Below the pieces are notes generated by a model that saw nothing but the letters and a program-made list of their open reading frames with translations, did not search any database and was not told where the DNA came from. From assembly GCA_947500035.1 (NCBI GenBank), contig CANMQP010000011.1, positions 274,584-338,583 on the forward strand: a stretch of 64,000 bases of DNA, given 5' to 3'. Source of the DNA: an uncultured Kiloniellaceae bacterium (GTDB taxonomy: Bacteria; Pseudomonadota; Alphaproteobacteria; Kiloniellales; Kiloniellaceae). Shown one piece after another: positions 12,087-21,016 of the stretch; within the stretch, counting starts at the first letter, position 1, and the number at the start of each line of letters is the position of its first letter. Made by a program: the position numbers and the translations under genes.

Positions 12087-13460
12087 ATGCATTTTTCTCG
12101 TCCCCTCGTCATTCTTGCGGCTTTGGAATGTTCCACGTTGGCGTCATCCGTCGGCCTGGGCATTTATTTGCGCGTGTCTGCAGATGGCAGTCCTGACTTT
12201 TTGCAGACAGTCTCAATTTTTATTCCGGAGATGGTGATTTTCACGACGGTTGTGATGACGGCGATGTTCTCGCTCGGTCTCTACAACTGGCAGTTTTCAT
12301 CCAAGTTCTCGGACATATTCACCCGATTGTTCGTGAGCTTTGTGCTCAGTACCTTCGCGCTTTCGGTTATTTTTTACACCCTCCCTGATCTCAAGATCTG
12401 GCGCTCGGCGCTCGCTGTTGCCATGCTTTCCGCCTTTCCGGCTTTGATTATTGTGCGGTTGGTGTTTCTGCAGATCGTCGATATTAGTCAGCTCAAGCAC
12501 AAGATCGTCATCATTGGTGTCGGCGAGCGGGCGGCCCAGTTGGAAGAGCGCGAGCACGACGGACGCTCTTGCCGCTTTATCTGTGCGGGCTTTGTGCAGA
12601 TCCCCGGTGAGCAGGTCAAAGTCACGCCGGAACGGATACTGCCTGACGGCACCGAACTGTCGGAGTTCGTGGAAAACAATGATGTTGATGAGATCGTTGT
12701 TGCCGTGCAGGACCGGCGCGGGCATCTGCCGCTGCCGTCTCTGGTCAATTGCCGCCTAAACGGTACCGCCATCACCGACTACATGAGCTTCCGCGAGCGT
12801 GAGAGCCTTCATATCGATCTCAAGGCCTTGAACCCCAGCTGGTTTCTGTTCTCGGAGGGCTTTCCCGGTGGCCGGCTTCAGCAGACCTTAAAGCGAGGCC
12901 TGGATATCGCCGTCAGTCTTGCGCTCCTGATCTTTCTGATGCCGATCATCATCGCAACCGCTATCGCAGTGCGCCTGGACAGTCCCGGTCCCATCTTTTA
13001 CCGGCAGGAGCGTATGGGGTTCAGAGGAAAGCCCTTTGTTCTGAACAAATTCCGCAGCATGCGGGTGGATGCCGAGCGCGATGGTCCCCAGTGGGCCGCG
13101 GCGAACGATACCAGGGTGACCGCCGTCGGGGCATTTGTGCGGAAGACGCGGATCGACGAGATCCCTCAGATCATCAATGTTCTGAAAGGGGATATGAGCT
13201 TCGTCGGCCCGCGGCCCGAGCGTCCCTTCTTCGTCGAGCAGCTCGCCGAGGTCATTCCATATTATGCGGAGCGGCATCGGGTAAAACCCGGCGTGACCGG
13301 CTGGGCGCAGTTGAACTATCCTTACGGCGCATCGATTGACGATGCCCGCCACAAACTTCAGTACGATCTTTACTATATCAAATATTACAGCCTCTTACTC
13401 GATCTGAGCATCATTGCCCAGACGGTACGAGTGGTTCTTTGGCCGCAAGGCGTTCGTTGA
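12087..13460 (+). CDS. Undecaprenyl-phosphate sugar phosphotransferase (XrtA type, TIGR03013)
   Basis: A 457-residue initiating glycosyltransferase that moves a sugar-1-phosphate onto undecaprenyl phosphate, the first step of repeat-unit assembly. Four to five N-terminal membrane segments are followed by a Rossmann-like domain ('KIVIIGVGERAAQL'). A re-entrant hydrophobic helix near residue 270-295 precedes the catalytic WcaJ/PglC-type domain, with 'YRQERMGFRGKPF', 'NKFRSMRVDAE', 'RKTRIDEIPQIINVLKGDMS' and 'FVGPRPERP'. 'KPGVTGWAQLNYPYG' near the end is typical. The ribosome site before ATG 12087 is weak. Confidence 0.93.
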   Translation: MHFSRPLVILAALECSTLASSVGLGIYLRVSADGSPDFLQTVSIFIPEMVIFTTVVMTAMFSLGLYNWQFSSKFSDIFTRLFVSFVLSTFALSVIFYTLPDLKIWRSALAVAMLSAFPALIIVRLVFLQIVDISQLKHKIVIIGVGERAAQLEEREHDGRSCRFICAGFVQIPGEQVKVTPERILPDGTELSEFVENNDVDEIVVAVQDRRGHLPLPSLVNCRLNGTAITDYMSFRERESLHIDLKALNPSWFLFSEGFPGGRLQQTLKRGLDIAVSLALLIFLMPIIIATAIAVRLDSPGPIFYRQERMGFRGKPFVLNKFRSMRVDAERDGPQWAAANDTRVTAVGAFVRKTRIDEIPQIINVLKGDMSFVGPRPERPFFVEQLAEVIPYYAERHRVKPGVTGWAQLNYPYGASIDDARHKLQYDLYYIKYYSLLLDLSIIAQTVRVVLWPQGVR

Positions 13461-13559
13461 GGGTTTTCGGCCTATAAGGCGCCTGAAAAATCGCAACCTA
13501 ATCCGATTGAGCAACAAATTCCGCCCCACGCGGTCATGAAAGACGGTGAGTTAAACACT

Positions 13560-14732
13560 ATGGCAGATATCGAGCGTGATCGACCGATCATCGTCATGGG
13601 GACGAACCGTTGGGGCGATGACTGGCAAACCCGCCAGCAGCTCACCTCCAGGCTCGGAGAACGCGGCTGGCCGGTCGCCTATGCGACGGGTCCTCTCTTC
13701 GTCTGGGATCGCTTCACGGACGAGTGGCGGGAGTCCGGCTGGCGCGAGTCTTTTAAGCGCCTCTACAATGTCGAAGTCCATATGCCGGGCCGCTGGCAGC
13801 TGCGCTGGCCGAAGCTGCCGCTCTGGGATCGTCTGGTTATGGGGAGCTATCTAGGCGGTCTCAAAAAACGCGTCGGCTGGTCGAGCGCCCGGCGGCCTCT
13901 GGTCTATGTCTTTCATCCGATCTTCTGGCCCTATGTGGAAGCACTCGGGGATTGCTCGGTCGTTTATCACGCGGATGACACCTTCTCTTCCATGCCGGGA
14001 TGGACCGACGAGCAGGCCCGGATGCAGGAAAAGCTGGTTGCCCGCGCGGATCTCATTATCGCGAGCTCGCCGGGGATGGCCGAGGCCTTGCCGAATGACG
14101 GACCGGCGCGCGCCAAGCAGCTGCCCAATGGCGCCGACACCCAGGCCTTTATCGACGCGCGGGGCTGCGAATGTCCTGAAGATCTTGCCGCGGTTCCCCA
14201 TCCGCGCATTGGCTATGTCGGCAAGATCAACGAAAAAGTTAACATGGCCCTGGTGCTGTCGATCGCGCAGCAGCGTCCGGATTGGCAATGGGTCTTTATC
14301 GGACTGGTCCACGAGGAACACCTCACCTCCGAAACCGGTGAGATCTACCGCGCCTGCAAGGCGCTTCCCAATGTGCACTTTCTGGGTTTCAAGCCCTACC
14401 ACGGGCTGCCGGCCTACAACACGCACATGGACGTTAACGTGATGTGCTATCGCTCCGAGAAGGGCGGCTGGTGGACCGACCTCTATCCCTTGAAGCTGCA
14501 TGAGTATCTCGCCACCGGTCAACCGGTCGTCGGGGCTGATATCCGTGTGATCAAGCTCTTCAGTGAGGTGGTCGCTGTCGCCGGAAATGAAGCCGAATGG
14601 TTGTCGGCCCTCGAGGATGCCATTGAAAACGGCGGCGTCAGCACGCCGGCCGAGCGCCAGCGCGTTGCATCGGAAAATTCCTGGGACGGGCGGGTCGACG
14701 AACTGGAGCGTTGGCTCAATGAGCTCGGCTAA
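13560..14732 (+). CDS. Glycosyltransferase, GT-B fold (TuaH-like)
   Basis: A glycosyltransferase of about 390 residues. N-terminal 'IIVMGTNRWGDDWQTRQQL', the central 'SVVYHADDTFSSMPGW' and the 'LKLHEYLATGQPVVGADIR' stretch match proteins annotated as family 1 glycosyltransferases with TuaH-like N-terminal domains. Start ATG 13560 is preferred to ATG 13536 because homologous sequence begins just after it and GGTGAG lies upstream; both are in frame. Donor and acceptor are unknown. It sits 99 nt after the initiating transferase and begins a run of four glycosyltransferases that presumably build the repeat unit. Confidence 0.8.
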   Translation: MADIERDRPIIVMGTNRWGDDWQTRQQLTSRLGERGWPVAYATGPLFVWDRFTDEWRESGWRESFKRLYNVEVHMPGRWQLRWPKLPLWDRLVMGSYLGGLKKRVGWSSARRPLVYVFHPIFWPYVEALGDCSVVYHADDTFSSMPGWTDEQARMQEKLVARADLIIASSPGMAEALPNDGPARAKQLPNGADTQAFIDARGCECPEDLAAVPHPRIGYVGKINEKVNMALVLSIAQQRPDWQWVFIGLVHEEHLTSETGEIYRACKALPNVHFLGFKPYHGLPAYNTHMDVNVMCYRSEKGGWWTDLYPLKLHEYLATGQPVVGADIRVIKLFSEVVAVAGNEAEWLSALEDAIENGGVSTPAERQRVASENSWDGRVDELERWLNELG

Positions 14733-14792
14733 CCCACAGCTCAATCTGATCTCGGATCCGCTTGTTGCAGCCTCTGTTGGGGAGGCTTGAAC

Positions 14793-15899
14793 ATGCCGGC
14801 ACAACCGCACCTGCTGCACGTCTTTCCAACTTTCGCGCACGGCGGTGTTCCGATTCGCATCAGTACGATCATCAATCACTTTGGTGACCGTTATCGGCAT
14901 ACCGTGTTGTCGTTGGACGGCCCGACTGACTGCCGTTCGCGCCTGAAGCCAGGCATTCCCGCGAAGGTCGAAGCTTACGACGGGCCCTCGACAGGCTTAC
15001 CGGGGCGTTTGCGCGCAATCCGGCGCTATATCAAATCTCAGGCACCCGATCTTCTTTTGACCTTCAACTGGGGCGCCACGGAGTGGGCATTGGCGAATAC
15101 TCTCTCGCCACTCTGCCGTCATGTGCATCTTGAGAGTGGTTTTGGTGTCGAGGAGGCGGAGCGTCAGATCCCGCGGCGGGTTTACTTTCGTCGTCTTGCA
15201 CTGGCACGGGCTTCGCAGGTCGTGGTCCCGTCCTTCACACTTGTCCGCATCGCAAGCGACATTTGGAAGTTACCTCGGCGCAAGATCACACACATTCCGA
15301 ATGGCGTGGATTGCGTCGCCTTTTCTCAGGCCCCGGTTGAGGGCGTTCCTCCCGGATTTGAAAAGCGCCCCGGCGAGCTGATTCTTGGCACCGTTGCGCC
15401 CCTGCGAGCGGAAAAAAACATCGCTCGGCTTCTGCAGGTTTTTGCACAGCTTCGTGAGTCTCATACGACACGGCTGTTGCTGGTTGGCGATGGCGACCAA
15501 AAGTCTAGCCTCGAAGCGCTGGCGGCTGAACTGGGAGTCGCGGACCGCGTCGTCTTTGCCGGTCACTGTGAAGAGATCGATAAACTGCTGGGTTGGATTG
15601 ATATCTTTGTCATGACATCCGATACCGAACAGATGCCGAACTCCATTCTCCAGGCGATGGCGTCCGGTCGTGCGATTGCGTCTTTCGACGTCGGCGACGT
15701 GAAGGCCATGCTCCCAGACACGAGCAAGGACTTCGTAACGCCGAAGGAGAGTGATGGCGCCCTTCGCCGTTCGCTGGAAACGCTCCTTCGTGACACCTCC
15801 TTGCGTGAGCAGAGCGGTGCAGCCAATCGTGTCCAGGCGGAAGAGGTTTATGCCGCGGAGCGGATGTTTGCCGCGTACGAAAAGGTATTTGATGCATGA
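14793..15899 (+). CDS. Glycosyltransferase family 4
   Basis: GT-B glycosyltransferase of 368 residues. N-terminal 'LLHVFPTFAHGGVPIRI' is the usual acceptor-domain glycine motif, 'HIPNGVDCVAF' marks the inter-domain hinge and 'MPNSILQAMASGRAIASFDVGDV' is the E-x7-E-like donor-binding region. ATG 14793 has GGAGG at 14781-14785, better than the in-frame TTG at 14787. Gaps to its neighbours are about 40-60 nt, consistent with one transcript. Confidence 0.85.
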   Translation: MPAQPHLLHVFPTFAHGGVPIRISTIINHFGDRYRHTVLSLDGPTDCRSRLKPGIPAKVEAYDGPSTGLPGRLRAIRRYIKSQAPDLLLTFNWGATEWALANTLSPLCRHVHLESGFGVEEAERQIPRRVYFRRLALARASQVVVPSFTLVRIASDIWKLPRRKITHIPNGVDCVAFSQAPVEGVPPGFEKRPGELILGTVAPLRAEKNIARLLQVFAQLRESHTTRLLLVGDGDQKSSLEALAAELGVADRVVFAGHCEEIDKLLGWIDIFVMTSDTEQMPNSILQAMASGRAIASFDVGDVKAMLPDTSKDFVTPKESDGALRRSLETLLRDTSLREQSGAANRVQAEEVYAAERMFAAYEKVFDA

Positions 15900-15939
15900 C
15901 GGCTCATAATGACTGCCTACAGATCCTGGGGATCGCAGA

Positions 15940-17112
15940 ATGAAGATCCTGACCTTTTCCACTCTCTTTCCCAACAAGGCGCAGCCACACCATGGCGTTT
16001 TCGTGGAGAATCGCTTGCGCCACCTGATGGAAAACAACGAGGTTGCGGCGCGCGTCGTTGCGCCTGTCCCCTGGTTTCCTTCGGCCTCGTCCCTGTTTGG
16101 TGATTACGCGACCTTCGCAAAGGTACCCAAGAGCGACAATCGGTCGGGTCTTGACGTCATCTATCCGCGTTATCCGCTGATCCCAAAGATCGGGATGAAC
16201 CTTACGCCGTCTCTTATGTACCGGGCGGTGAAACCGGTCGTCGCAGGTATCCTGCGTGAGGGCTTTGATTTTGATCTCATCGATGCGCACTACTTTTATC
16301 CCGACGGTGTAGCAGCAGCCTATCTGGCGCGGGCGCTCCGCAAGCCGCTCACGATCACGGCCCGCGGCACTGATTTGAACCTGATCCCGAACTATCCGAC
16401 CCCGCGTCGTCTGATCATCGAAGCGGCGGAGCAGGCCGACGGACTGATCACGGTCTGCCAGGCGCTCAAGGACGAACTGGTGAAGATGGGAATTGCGGAT
16501 CAGAGGGTCGAGGTGTTGCGCAATGGCGTGGATCTGGAGCTCTTCCAACCCAGGGACCGGGATGCGGCGAAACAGAAGTTCGGCGTGAGCGGGAACGTTC
16601 TCTTATCGGTCGGGCATTTGATTGAGCGGAAAGGCCACCATCTGATTATCGAGGCGATGCCTCAAATTCCTGATACGACGCTATTGATTGCGGGGACGGG
16701 CCCTGACAATGCGGAACTTCGGACCCTGGCGGGCTCGCTCGGACTAACTGATCGTGTTCGGTTCCTGGGGGCTATTCCACATCAGGAAATGTCGGAACTT
16801 TACAGCGCCGCTGATGTACTGGTTTTGGCGTCGAGCCGGGAGGGCTGGGCGAACGTCCTTCTGGAAACCATGGCCAGCGGCACGCCTGCAGCGGCAACGA
16901 ATGTCTGGGGCGCACCGGAGGTCATCACCGACCCGGCCGCCGGGGCGTTGATCCCGGAACGGACGCCTGACGCCATTGCTCAGACGGTTCTCGGGGTCTT
17001 AAAAGACCCTCCGTCGCGCGAAGCTACCCGGGCGCATGCGGAGCTCTTCAGCTGGCAGGCAACGTCACAAGGGCAGTACGATCTTTTCCAGTCGATACTC
17101 GGGCGGCGTTGA
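15940..17112 (+). CDS. Glycosyltransferase family 4
   Basis: A 390-residue GT-B enzyme. 'LTFSTLFPNKAQPHHGVFVENRL' (residues 4-26) is typical of GT4 enzymes in exopolysaccharide clusters. 'VLRNGVDLELFQP' marks the hinge and 'EGWANVLLETMASGTPAAATNVWGAPE' the donor site, with the conserved glutamates. The stop overlaps the region just before the next gene, so translation is probably coupled. Confidence 0.88.
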   Translation: MKILTFSTLFPNKAQPHHGVFVENRLRHLMENNEVAARVVAPVPWFPSASSLFGDYATFAKVPKSDNRSGLDVIYPRYPLIPKIGMNLTPSLMYRAVKPVVAGILREGFDFDLIDAHYFYPDGVAAAYLARALRKPLTITARGTDLNLIPNYPTPRRLIIEAAEQADGLITVCQALKDELVKMGIADQRVEVLRNGVDLELFQPRDRDAAKQKFGVSGNVLLSVGHLIERKGHHLIIEAMPQIPDTTLLIAGTGPDNAELRTLAGSLGLTDRVRFLGAIPHQEMSELYSAADVLVLASSREGWANVLLETMASGTPAAATNVWGAPEVITDPAAGALIPERTPDAIAQTVLGVLKDPPSREATRAHAELFSWQATSQGQYDLFQSILGRR

Positions 17113-17114
17113 AG

Positions 17115-18272
17115 ATGAAAATACTCTACCACCACAGAACCGGCTCGACCGATGGGCAGGCGGTTCACATCGAAGAGCTGATGACCGCCCTAAAGGCGCT
17201 CGGCCATGAAATCATCAAAGTGGCGCCGGGTGGCAGCGAGGAACAGGATTTTGGCGAGGAAAACGCTCTTGTCGCCACTCTGAAACGGAATTTGCCGCAG
17301 GCTGTCTACGAATTGATGGAGTTTTCCTACTCCCTGGTGGCCTACCGCCGCCTCAAGAAGGCCTATCTGGAAAATCGCCCGGATGTGCTTTACGAGCGCA
17401 GTAATCTGTTCCTGCTGTCCGGGGTCTGGTTAAAGCGCCGCTACAAGCTGCCGATGCTGCTCGAGGTGAACGCACCTCTTTTCGAAGAACGCAGCAAGTT
17501 CGGACAGGTGGCTCTTAAACGCCTGGCGCGCTGGACCGAGGAGACGGCCTGGCGCGAAGCCGATTATGCTCTGCCGGTGACCGATGTGCTGGCCGATCAC
17601 CTGCGCCGTGCAGGGGTACCGGAGGAGCGTATCAAGGTGATCCCGAACGGTATCAATCAAGACCGCTTTCTCAAGGACGTCGATACCGCGGCTGTGCGCC
17701 AGCGCCTGAATCTGAATGAGCGGCTGGTGCTGGGATTTACAGGCTTTGTGCGGGAATGGCATGGTTTGAACCATGTCGTGGATCTACTCGCCGAAGACAG
17801 GAGCGGCAACCGGCTCCATCTCCTGGTGTTGGGTGATGGCCCGGCCAGGGAAAGTCTCGAGGCTCAGGCCCGCTCGCTGGGCGTGTCTGACAGGGTGACC
17901 TTTACCGGCGTCATTGGCCGCGATGAGGTCGCAGATTACATCGCGGCCTTCGATGTGGCGCTCCAGCCGGCTGTCACCAGTTATGCCTCGCCTTTGAAGC
18001 TCTTCGAGTACATGGCGCTTGGCCGCGCGATTGTCGCGCCTGATATGCGGAATATCAAAGAGATCCTCACGGATGGCGTTGATGCTCTGCTCTTCGACCC
18101 TGAAAAGGAGACCGGCTTCAGGGACGCGATCGAGCGCGTGTGTAACGACCATGGATTGCGGGAGCGTGTTGGCAAAGCGGCGCGGTCCGCCATTACCGAT
18201 AAGGCGTTGACCTGGGAGAACAATGCGCGCCGGATCGAAGCTTTGGTGGATACATCCAGCATTCAAAAGTAA
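17115..18272 (+). CDS. Glycosyltransferase family 4
   Basis: A 385-residue GT-B enzyme. It starts 'MKILYHHRTGSTDGQAVHIEEL'-like, has the hinge 'VIPNGINQDRFLKD' and the donor-site stretch 'YASPLKLFEYMALGRAIVAPDMRNIKEIL'. ATG 17115 lies 2 nt after the preceding stop. It is the last gene of the long plus-strand exopolysaccharide block; 228 AT-rich nt separate it from the acyltransferase. Confidence 0.88.
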   Translation: MKILYHHRTGSTDGQAVHIEELMTALKALGHEIIKVAPGGSEEQDFGEENALVATLKRNLPQAVYELMEFSYSLVAYRRLKKAYLENRPDVLYERSNLFLLSGVWLKRRYKLPMLLEVNAPLFEERSKFGQVALKRLARWTEETAWREADYALPVTDVLADHLRRAGVPEERIKVIPNGINQDRFLKDVDTAAVRQRLNLNERLVLGFTGFVREWHGLNHVVDLLAEDRSGNRLHLLVLGDGPARESLEAQARSLGVSDRVTFTGVIGRDEVADYIAAFDVALQPAVTSYASPLKLFEYMALGRAIVAPDMRNIKEILTDGVDALLFDPEKETGFRDAIERVCNDHGLRERVGKAARSAITDKALTWENNARRIEALVDTSSIQK

Positions 18273-18500
18273 AAAACCATACAACCTGATAATACAACTT
18301 GTAATTATGTTGTTTAATTTGACTTTAACTAAGTTATAGGCGCGACATAAACACGATATTTAAAGAAGAGTTTTATCGATTTTCTAAAATGTCGAATAAA
18401 CTACTCCAATGCTTAAAGTTGCCGAGCGGTCATTTACGATAATTTAAGATGTAAAGCCTAGGGTCTGTCTTTGTATTCAGGTTCCGCTAAGGAGTTCCCA

Positions 18501-19319
18501 ATGGCCGTTGTTCAATCGCAGACAGTCGGGACACCGAACCAAATGTCTGTGACTGGTCTGCCTGCGGCACCTACAGAAAATGCCCGTCTTGCAGAGCTTT
18601 TTAAACACTGGTTCGAGACCAAACCCGCGACTACGGCAGAAGAGATCGAGCAGGCGCATCGTTTGCGGTATCAGGTCTATTGCATCGAGAATCCCTTCGA
18701 GGATGCAAAGGACAATCCCAACGAAATGGAGATGGACGAGTACGACCCGCACTCCGTCCACAGCCTGCTCATTCACCGCCCCACCAATACGACGATGGGT
18801 GCGGTGCGCTTAATCCTGCCCTCTCCGACCGCGGCCTATCATTTGCCGATCCAGGATGTGTGGGAAACAAACCACGTCCCTTATCCTGAGGCCACGACGG
18901 CGGAAATTTCGCGCTATGCTATTTCCCGTGAGTTCCGGCGCCGTGCGGGTGAGGAACGCTACGCTGATGTCAGTTGGGCCAATAACCAGGAAAAGGCTGC
19001 CGAACAGAGGAAGCTTGAGCGCCGCGTTTTGCCCCACATCACGCTCGGCCTCATGAAGAGTGTCCTGCGGATGTGTATCGAGCATGAGATCACCCATGTC
19101 TGCGCTGTGATGGAGCCTGCGCTTATCCGTTTGCTCAGCCGCTTCGGCCTTCATTTCGAGCCTATCGGTCCCGTCGTGGACTATCACGGTCGGCGCCAAC
19201 CTTGTTATGCTTCTCTGGAAACGCTCCTGAGAACCTCCCGCGAAGCCAGCCGCGAGTTTTGGGAGGTTGGTACCGACGACGGGCAGCTTCTGCCGGGCAA
19301 CGTTGCCGGCGATCACTAG
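18501..19319 (+). CDS. PEP-CTERM/exosortase-associated acyltransferase (LuxI-like), copy 1
   Basis: A 272-residue protein of the TIGR03694 family, found only in genomes with an exosortase and distantly related to acyl-homoserine-lactone synthases (GNAT fold). Diagnostic stretches are 'HRLRYQVYCIENPFED', 'HSLLIHRP', 'GAVRLILP' and 'AEISRYAISREFRRRAGEERY'. ATG 18501 has a perfect AAGGAG at 18489-18494; the frame extends upstream to a TTG at 18471 that is not needed. Substrate and product are unknown. It has its own AT-rich upstream region, so it is probably transcribed separately. A close paralog lies at 44093-44812. Confidence 0.9.
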   Translation: MAVVQSQTVGTPNQMSVTGLPAAPTENARLAELFKHWFETKPATTAEEIEQAHRLRYQVYCIENPFEDAKDNPNEMEMDEYDPHSVHSLLIHRPTNTTMGAVRLILPSPTAAYHLPIQDVWETNHVPYPEATTAEISRYAISREFRRRAGEERYADVSWANNQEKAAEQRKLERRVLPHITLGLMKSVLRMCIEHEITHVCAVMEPALIRLLSRFGLHFEPIGPVVDYHGRRQPCYASLETLLRTSREASREFWEVGTDDGQLLPGNVAGDH

Positions 19320-19364
19320 ATCAGATCCAGATTAGACGGAATCGCCATAGGTGATCCGGTCTAA
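19319..19364. repeat. REP-like intergenic palindrome, copy 2
   Basis: GATCAGATCCAG at 19319 is followed by the palindrome TTAGAC-GGAATCGCC-ATA-GGTGATCCG-GTCTAA (19332-19364). It begins on the last base of the acyltransferase stop codon. The head GATCAGATCMAG recurs at 19514 and 33876. Confidence 0.7.
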
Positions 19365-19390
19365 GACCAGGCTGCACATTTCAACCTACA

Positions 19391-19432
19391 GCATCGGGGC
19401 GGGCGCTGTGTAATCTGCGCCCGCCCCGATGC
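19391..19432. terminator. Bidirectional hairpin between convergent genes
   Basis: A perfect 16-bp GC-rich stem (19391-19406 with 19417-19432) with a 10-nt loop. It is followed on the plus strand by TGTTTGCGCGCTTTTT. It lies midway between the acyltransferase and the convergent minus-strand barrel gene and can serve both. Confidence 0.85.
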
Positions 19433-19513
19433 TGTTTGCGCGCTTTTTCCGCGTGAAACTCCCTTAGCGAACAGGCACGGGAACAAGGGACTTCCGAGAG
19501 TTGGATGCTTTTG

Positions 19514-19575
19514 GATCAGATCAAGTTCAGATGGCATCGCCGAAGGCGATCTGCCGTGCTTGTGAATCCGTTCTA
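19514..19575. repeat. REP-like intergenic palindrome, copy 3
   Basis: GATCAGATCAAGTTCAGATGGCATCGCC-GAA-GGCGATCTGCC forms a hairpin and the element runs to the stop codon of the minus-strand gene at 19573. Its first 28 nt align with copy 2. Confidence 0.7.
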
Positions 19576-21003
19576 AAAGCTGAACTGCACGCCGAAGAGG
19601 AAGCGGTCGTTATCGTTGAACTGGCCAAAGACACCGTCTGACGTTCCGAAGAAGATATCCGCACCGGCCCAGAGCTTGACGTTGTCGTCAACCTGATAGG
19701 TGATCTTCGGGCGGATGAGGCCGTCACCGCTATTGATGGATTGCAGCCAGATCACCTCCGCGACCAGATCTTCGTCCAGGAAGCTCCGGCGGACCAACAG
19801 GCTGGTGGTCGCTTCGAACTGATCGCGGACCAGGCCGTTGATGTCGTTGGTCAGGTAATCGCCAAAAATCTGGGCACTGACGAAGGTGTTATCGAGTCCG
19901 TTCCAGTCCAGACCGATCACCGAGGAGAAGTTGTCGCTCTCCTCGACGCCGTCATTGTCTGTGGGATCGTCGGTCAGGAAAAAACGGTCGAAGGAATAGC
20001 CGAGCTCACCGCGCAGAACGAAATCACCAAAGGAATTGCTGAAGGTTCCACCAAGAAGGTGGGTGCGTTCGTACACCGGATTGATGGTAACCGTCGCGCC
20101 CTGGACCTGGCGGCGCAATACCGGATTGTCGTCGTAGTGAAAGAGGTAGTTGAGGCTGAAATCCCATCCGTCGATCATACCGAGCAGCCGCGCCCCCGCG
20201 TCGGAGTCGGCAATGATATCATCGGGGCGGTCCGGTTCCCGCTGGATGACCGTGAAACCCGGAAGGGCTTCGGGCACGAAACGCGGTGCCGTCAAGGCAT
20301 AGAGTGCATCCGCTTCCGGCAAATCGTTGTAGGTCTGATCCGGAATCCAGAGGAACTCGGCCATGAAATCATCAACGGGAACTTCGGCGGCAAAGGTCCA
20401 GAGCGCAATGCGCGAATCCTCGAAGTCGTCGAGAATAAACTCGCGAAAATCCTGTGGATTGACGACGTCGAGCACCTTCAGGCCATCGGCCTGCCCCCAG
20501 ACTGTCTGTTGTTTGCCGATTCTAAAGTGCGCAAAACTTGTTGGCGCATCGACGTAGAATTCCCGCAGCTCGAAGTCAACGTCATCGCTCGCCAGCCAGC
20601 GCCGCGAGATCGTTGCGGTGCTGTCTTGGCTCGGGCTGCCCGGCTCAAGACGATCACGGACATCCCATCTCGCCCGGCCGATTGCTGTCAGACTGAGGCC
20701 GTCCGGGAGTTCGATTTCCAGTTCCGGCTGAAAGACAGTCTCGATTTTCTGTCCATTGCCGTCGTTCAGGTCGAGGGCCGACTCATGTGTGAGCGTTGCC
20801 GAGAAAAAGACGGCCTCGTCCAGTGTGTCGGAGAGATAACCTCCCAATCCGTCATCCTCGGCTGTAACAGGCAGGGATATGACCGACAGCGCGAGGCACA
20901 CGGCCGTGCCCCAGCTCACGGAGCCGAGCAGCGCGCTGCGGAACCGCCTGACAGAGCGCCCGGGGACTCCCCAGGATGTCATATGCCGAAGATGCGTCAT
21001 CAT
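19573..21003 (-). CDS. Predicted outer-membrane beta-barrel protein (DUF1302-like)
   Basis: A 476-residue exported protein. A signal peptide of about 48 residues ends in 'ISLPVTAED'. The mature chain alternates polar and hydrophobic residues, is rich in Asp/Gly/Tyr/Trp and ends '...DRFLFGVQFSF', with the terminal Phe expected of barrels inserted by the BAM complex. 'FRIGKQQTVWGQADGLKVLDVVNPQDFREFILDD' strongly resembles DUF1302-type proteins, which are commonly encoded next to RND/MMPL transporters. It is the last gene of a minus-strand trio (transporter, LolA-like protein, barrel), suggesting the outer-membrane element of an envelope transport route. The exact substrate is unknown. Confidence 0.7.
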   Translation of the reverse strand: MMTHLRHMTSWGVPGRSVRRFRSALLGSVSWGTAVCLALSVISLPVTAEDDGLGGYLSDTLDEAVFFSATLTHESALDLNDGNGQKIETVFQPELEIELPDGLSLTAIGRARWDVRDRLEPGSPSQDSTATISRRWLASDDVDFELREFYVDAPTSFAHFRIGKQQTVWGQADGLKVLDVVNPQDFREFILDDFEDSRIALWTFAAEVPVDDFMAEFLWIPDQTYNDLPEADALYALTAPRFVPEALPGFTVIQREPDRPDDIIADSDAGARLLGMIDGWDFSLNYLFHYDDNPVLRRQVQGATVTINPVYERTHLLGGTFSNSFGDFVLRGELGYSFDRFFLTDDPTDNDGVEESDNFSSVIGLDWNGLDNTFVSAQIFGDYLTNDINGLVRDQFEATTSLLVRRSFLDEDLVAEVIWLQSINSGDGLIRPKITYQVDDNVKLWAGADIFFGTSDGVFGQFNDNDRFLFGVQFSF

Positions 21004-21016
21004 AACTGCAGTTCCC

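Noticed and set aside
18330..18347. CGACA upstream of acyltransferase 1 as a PrsR box
   Set aside because: The bases seven positions before it (TAAGTT) do not match TTGTAA, and no sigma-54 promoter follows.
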